This document shows, one piece after another, positions 58,931 through 64,000 of a DNA stretch of 64,000 nucleotides. This DNA comes from Eleginops maclovinus (lineage: Eukaryota > Chordata > Actinopteri > Perciformes > Eleginopidae), in the NCBI RefSeq assembly GCF_036324505.1, contig NC_086352.1, positions 26,186,359 to 26,250,358 of the forward strand, given 5' to 3'. Positions within the stretch are counted from its first letter, which is position 1. Each line of letters starts with the position of its first letter. The notes under the pieces were generated by a model that had not been told where the DNA came from, searched no databases, and saw nothing but the letters and a program-made list of their open reading frames with translations. The position numbers and the translations under genes are program-made.

Positions 58931-60279
58931 ATCAGATAAGGACAAATTTGTTTGCATCTTCAGTGGAAAGGGTCATTTTTTGGTATCTATAGTAACATGT
59001 TCTGTCTTATACTATGAAAGAACATAAGAATAACACTTTGAAGACTGAACACACACAGTAAACATTGTTTGCTCTCTTTGTTGGTTTCTTAGAATCTCAA
59101 TTATCACCCATCTTAGTATTTAATCCGTCATTTATATATAAAGTATTTTGAATGAACACTAGATGCTGTCTCTGTGCCAATTAATGTTTGTTTTGGGATG
59201 CTCCAATCATACAAAGACACATAAAGAAGAATACATGTTTTTATTTTACTTTAAAAGAGCAACAGATAATACTTTTAGAAAAGTATTTTAAAAAAAATGT
59301 AATCATACAAAACAGTTTCAATGATAAAAACCAGGTTGCACATCAATAGCTGAAGAACAGCTCACCAACATGATATATTTTGTACCTCTGATTATTCCAC
59401 AATTAGTAAGTCAGAGCTTGCTTTTTGTGTCTAAAAAAGATCTTCCTTAACTAAATATAAACAATGACCTTGTTTTTTGTCAAATTGGTATAATAGGGCC
59501 ATCAGACTGGTGTACCCTGATACAGTGCCAAGTCATTAATGATCTATGCCATGCTAAGTAAAAATCTAATTTGTTGCTGCTGTTTTGTGGGTTGGCCCGT
59601 ATGGAAAGGTTATTGATGGGGCAGAGCAGGGGGGATCCCTGAGGACAACTGAACACAGTAACATTAGCGGTGCACTGCTATAAAAACACTTTTTATAACT
59701 TTGTAATTTATATCTTTTATAACTATTGAAGCAACTCTTTAAATGACTACTGTGATCTTTGTCATGGTTTTTCAGTGTTTTCTTCAGTAATGTAATGAGA
59801 GTTGGACAAAGTAAGAATGGCATCCATAACCCCGCAATGTCTTAAATTAAAACATCTCTAGGAGAGATTGGATGGTCTCAAAGGATAATTCTGGTTATTT
59901 TCACTGAAGGCATCATTTTTTCATCTTTTTCCCCATCACAAGAAATTACTGCTTCAGTAGTTGTCTCTCCAGTGTAGTGCTTTTTGTGCCTGCAGTGTGC
60001 CAGAAGCACTGATGCTCTCATATACAGCACACTACCCACCACCCTAAGATCTAAGGCAAGCTCCCACAGTGAAACCTTAAAAGCACTCAAGACAATAACA
60101 CTCACTCTGCAGTTCTCCCGTGTCCTTAAATAGCTGTGGTTAAACAATTATCATGCCATGTCTGTTCAAGTTTTTTTTTCGATTGAAAGCAATCAATAAC
60201 TTTGACTTAGCTGCAGAAGAGCTCACCCAACCATATACTGTCCTCCCACCATCACAGACACTTTTCTTTATCCGTTCAT
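58931..60279. other. Gene-less interval
   Basis: No gene. The stretch 59560-59850 may be a decayed repeat; not identified. Confidence 0.35.
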
Positions 60280-60850
60280 GTGGGTCATAGAGGAACTTGC
60301 TACCCATGTTTTGGTATGACAGCCAGGGAGTATGTAGGCAGAACTAATTACAGAACCAAAGGCAGGCAGCTATAGATAACAAAAATCAAGCTGTACTAAA
60401 CATAAAGCTGATTACAGAATACAGGTGAACACAAAACTGAGGGAGCAGGCTAAGCTAATTCAAACACAAAGAAAAGCAGGACAAATTAACCTAGTCTTGG
60501 CACTAGGAACACAGGCAGAAAATCCAAAAAGAAACACAATGAGTTACGAAAGGAAAAACACTAAAAAATGACCACACAAGAAAACACTGAGGGGGAGCTG
60601 ATATGGAAAACACAAATGTATATATACACATAACTTATCACATCAACAAGACACAGCTGGAGCAAGTAGGCTACAGTACAGGGCAGCAGAGTGATTGCAC
60701 TACAGTGGACCAAATCAGGGCGAAGCAACACTCACACAAAAGTGGGAAAACAAAGACAGGAAGTGAAACCAGACATGATTGTGTCATGTGAGAGTATTTT
60801 CACAAAATAAACAGGAAATAGATAAAACATAATCGAAGATCATGACAAAG
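60280..60850. repeat. Probable decayed interspersed repeat, purine/AC-rich
   Basis: A long stretch on the plus strand rich in ACA, GAA and CAGG (AGACAGGAAGTGAAACCAGA, AACACAAAACTGAGGGAGCA), ending GATCATGACAA. This composition and the terminal ..CATGACA resemble ends of LTR-type repeats common in fish, but I cannot name the family or set borders. Confidence 0.3.
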
Positions 60851-63800
60851 GGTTAAGGGATTTCGTAGAATTAAAAAGTCTTAAGTCAAGTTTTATTGTC
60901 ATCTGCAACCATCAAAGCTTCAATACGCCATTACATGCTTGTTCATTCTAGATAGAAATAGGTATTGGTGTTTTACGGACAAGAGTATTTATTGCAGATT
61001 TTGTATTAACTGTACACTCTGAATTATATGTTTGAGAGAAAGGGTTGCAGTTGTGTTTCAAGATTCTTCAGTATGGTGAAAGAGTTAAATGAATGTTAAA
61101 TACATGCATACACTGGCTTAACACCCACATCTTCAGCCAACTAAAGTTATTGGGACTAGGCTAGTGTGCTGCATGAAACAACTGGGCCTAAAATAAACCC
61201 TGAACCAACCCTGTGAGGAAATGAGTCTCCTCATGTGTCAATGTCACCGGCTTACACAGTAAAAGAGGCTGCCCTACATACTCAATCTCCATAAAGGACT
61301 GCTCACTTAGTGTGTGTATGTAGTTATTTTAGTCTGCATGTATGTGTATGAGTGTTTACTTGCATGCATGTCTGCACATTTAGAGTGACAATGTGGTAAT
61401 GAGGGAGGACATCGGAGAAGAGGATGGCACTGATGGCTGTCACTGTGGATATCCTCTATTTCCGATTAGCATCCTCAGTCTCATGTCACTTCAGGTCAAG
61501 TGCCCAGACATACAAAGACAAAAGCACAACAACGTGTCACACAAACAAGGTTATTTACTTACCTGTGCTAAGGAGAAGTCAAACAAAGGTCAAAGATCTA
61601 TCCTTCTTGGGGTGTCCTATACAGTAATTCAAATTCAGTTCAGCAGAAGAATCACAAATTACATGGAGCAACGTACAAAAGCCATCAAAGTAACATGGGG
61701 AGGAGGAGAGCTGAGTTAATATTTCCCTCCTCTTTTGCCTCTGTCCCTCCTTGTCCCTCTGTGTCAATTTACATTTGCACATTTTAATTGTCATTTTATG
61801 CAAACACTACAAGATTAGGGATTAGCTATTCTCAAAAATACATAATAGAGTGGATTTTTCATAAATAACACAATTATAAGCACATTAACTCTCCTCACGT
61901 GGTACTAGAGTTTGTTTCCTGTTTTTCATACCAACTTTGTACAGGTGAACTCAAATATTGGTCCACAAAGTTTTCAAAAATTGTTGATGTTGTCACATTT
62001 TGAGAAAAAAAGCCTTTGAGTGCGCTCGACTTTGTCATGCTTATGCATCTTCACCTGCCCTTACATTGGTCTCCAATGTTCCTGCTTAAAGACAAATGAG
62101 TGGCAATTCTAATTTCCCTGCAAAGGTCCCACTTATTTAAGATAGGATCCACAGTGAGTACTGTATTCATGAAAGCTGACCAATAAGGCAAAATATGAAA
62201 ATACACTATACAAAAGGTAAACATGCAATTCTTATTAACAGAAAATTGAGGGAATGTCATTTAAGAAGCTTGCAAGCCACAGAAACATTTAATTGTGCAA
62301 GTATGGCCAAATAATGTCAATGTTATTGATTAAATCAATATGCAGAACATCTGTTGTAAAACCTCTGGCAAGAATCACATAAGTTCCTAGTTGACTGATG
62401 ATGTGGGAAGCTATTAGCTTTATTTGAACTTGACTCAGAAAATGTGGGCTTAGGAAATCACACCTGATATCCTGAGCTAAATTCTGTCAGGCAGTCCAGG
62501 GAAAGAAATCTTAATTGAGACAAATTCATAGTTAGGCTGTTGACATCTGCTCTAAACAACAGGGACTGACTGTTTTAGCACAATTCTTTCCTTTGATTTG
62601 ACTCTGCTGTGCCAGGCAGCTCAGGGGCTCTCTTACTGTCATTAAGCATACTTGTTATTGGGGGTTTGTGCCCTCTGGTCCATCTTTCATGTAATACTTT
62701 GGAGCCCTTTGATGGAGGATAGATAGAGTGCATCATCCAGCACTGCTACATCACCTTGCAATGAGATAAAACAATTTGTTCAGCTCGTCCGAGCAGTAGC
62801 AAAACAAAACAAAGTCAAATGAGTCAACAAACCAAATCTCCTGGGAACAATCAGACGGCAAGCGTGACGCCGGCCAGCTTCTATGGTACAGCTCCAGCCA
62901 ACCTTTCTCTCTCTCAGTTGAAGGTCAACTCATTGCAATTTCACGTAATTCATTGACTATATCAACAAATATTCTATCCCGTTGCATCCCACGTTTTAAC
63001 AACTTCATGGTACAGCTATATTTTTCTCTGACCTGCATGGTGTGTAGAAAGAGAAGATGTTCATTCAGCCTCAGAAACACCAAAATGTCCATCTTGAAGT
63101 CCTGTGGCTGTATTCTTTGTTGCGCAGAAGGTTTTCCTTATTTATTTGTTTTCTTTGCTGGCTTTTATTTTAAAAGCCATAGCACTCACTGGAGAAAACG
63201 TAGCAATTGAAATAGCTTCTCAGTCCAATTTGCTCATGTTGAAAACCCATCAAACAAGAACATTATTTTGCTTGGACAAAAAACAGGAGGTGTGGTGGTA
63301 GAAAATTACATTTAACAGAGAAAGACAACAAATCTTTTGCATTAAATTATAGTTTACACATACTGTGAAAAAAAGATTTAGACGGTGAGAAACGATTATG
63401 GAATGGCTTGAATTGATATGGTTTGCAGGAACCTCAAAATTGATAGCTTCATCTGTAACATTGGGAATTACTTTTCTCGTAAGTTTACCTATTTCACATA
63501 GATAAAAGATAGGCTATAAGCTAACTTGCTAGCTTACAAGCTAATGCTTCCACTGTTTATTTGTATGTTTTCTTCTACACATAGTCATGTCTGCTTTCTT
63601 TACACCATAGCATTATGATCCAAGTTTTAGTTACAAAAATAAAATCAATACTGAGGGACAGATAAGGAAATTGAATTTTGGGATAAATAGATACCGACTT
63701 TTTCCTGGTCTTATACTTTGGTAGGATGCCACAACTGAGTCTTAGCTGTCTGAAGTCACCTCAGTAAAAAAATGTTGGTAGCCAGTAAAAAAGCTATAAA

Positions 63801-64000
63801 AGAAAAATGCTTAGGTCAAGTACCACAGGGTATAGTACAGTGGTTTTATGAGGCAGGGGTTGAGTGACTCCAGCCCCTTGGTGGCGAAATGTTCAAGAAC
63901 ATTTGATCGAATAAAAAAACAAACAAAACGTGATGCTGTGCCACATGCTAAAGCTTTCTGCGGATTGGTGGCACAATGCATGATGCCCTTTTTGCTGCCT
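60851..64000. other. Gene-poor interval to the window edge
   Basis: No gene, RNA or clear element. The part 62700-62950 is of somewhat higher complexity. Short open frames lack support. Confidence 0.4.

Overview
This is an AT-rich window of vertebrate nuclear DNA, almost certainly from a ray-finned (teleost) fish. The genes are split by GT-AG introns. The proteins are vertebrate secreted and Golgi proteins. The interspersed repeats are of kinds typical of fish genomes: AAAGGTCCCCTAT-ended miniature transposons, a decayed Tc1/mariner copy and very long CA/GT arrays. Most open frames outside the two genes are chance frames or lie in microsatellites.

Left part (about 1-7,016, minus strand): a multi-exon gene of the PAMR1 family (peptidase domain containing associated with muscle regeneration 1). 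I could place ten exons whose phases join, from the signal peptide through a Cys-rich module, an EGF-like piece, a CUB domain and three sushi (CCP) domains into the start of a trypsin-like domain. The 3' exons lie beyond the left edge. Four things are odd. Exon 3 is one base short, which breaks the frame. The catalytic His of the protease domain is Arg. The EGF-like exon expected after CUB is not visible and an extra sushi exon lies there. The CUB exon needs a GC donor to keep phase.

Middle-left (12,159-13,839, minus strand): a complete two-exon slc35c1, the Golgi GDP-fucose transporter, 366 residues, intact, in tandem with the pamr1-like gene.

Right part (about 14,000-64,000): no gene that I can name. 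It looks like a gene-poor regulatory landscape. It holds two miniature DNA transposons (one with a second repeat inside), a Tc1 fragment, three long dinucleotide arrays, a near-perfect 50-bp palindrome, several blocks that look like conserved non-coding elements, and two orphan exon-like segments of unknown identity (27,935-28,081 plus; 45,399-45,569 minus). The two named genes have no evident functional link beyond both acting in the secretory route (PAMR1 is secreted; SLC35C1 supplies GDP-fucose for Golgi fucosylation). I found no clearly new system. The strongest leads are the remodelled and possibly broken pamr1 copy and the palindrome.
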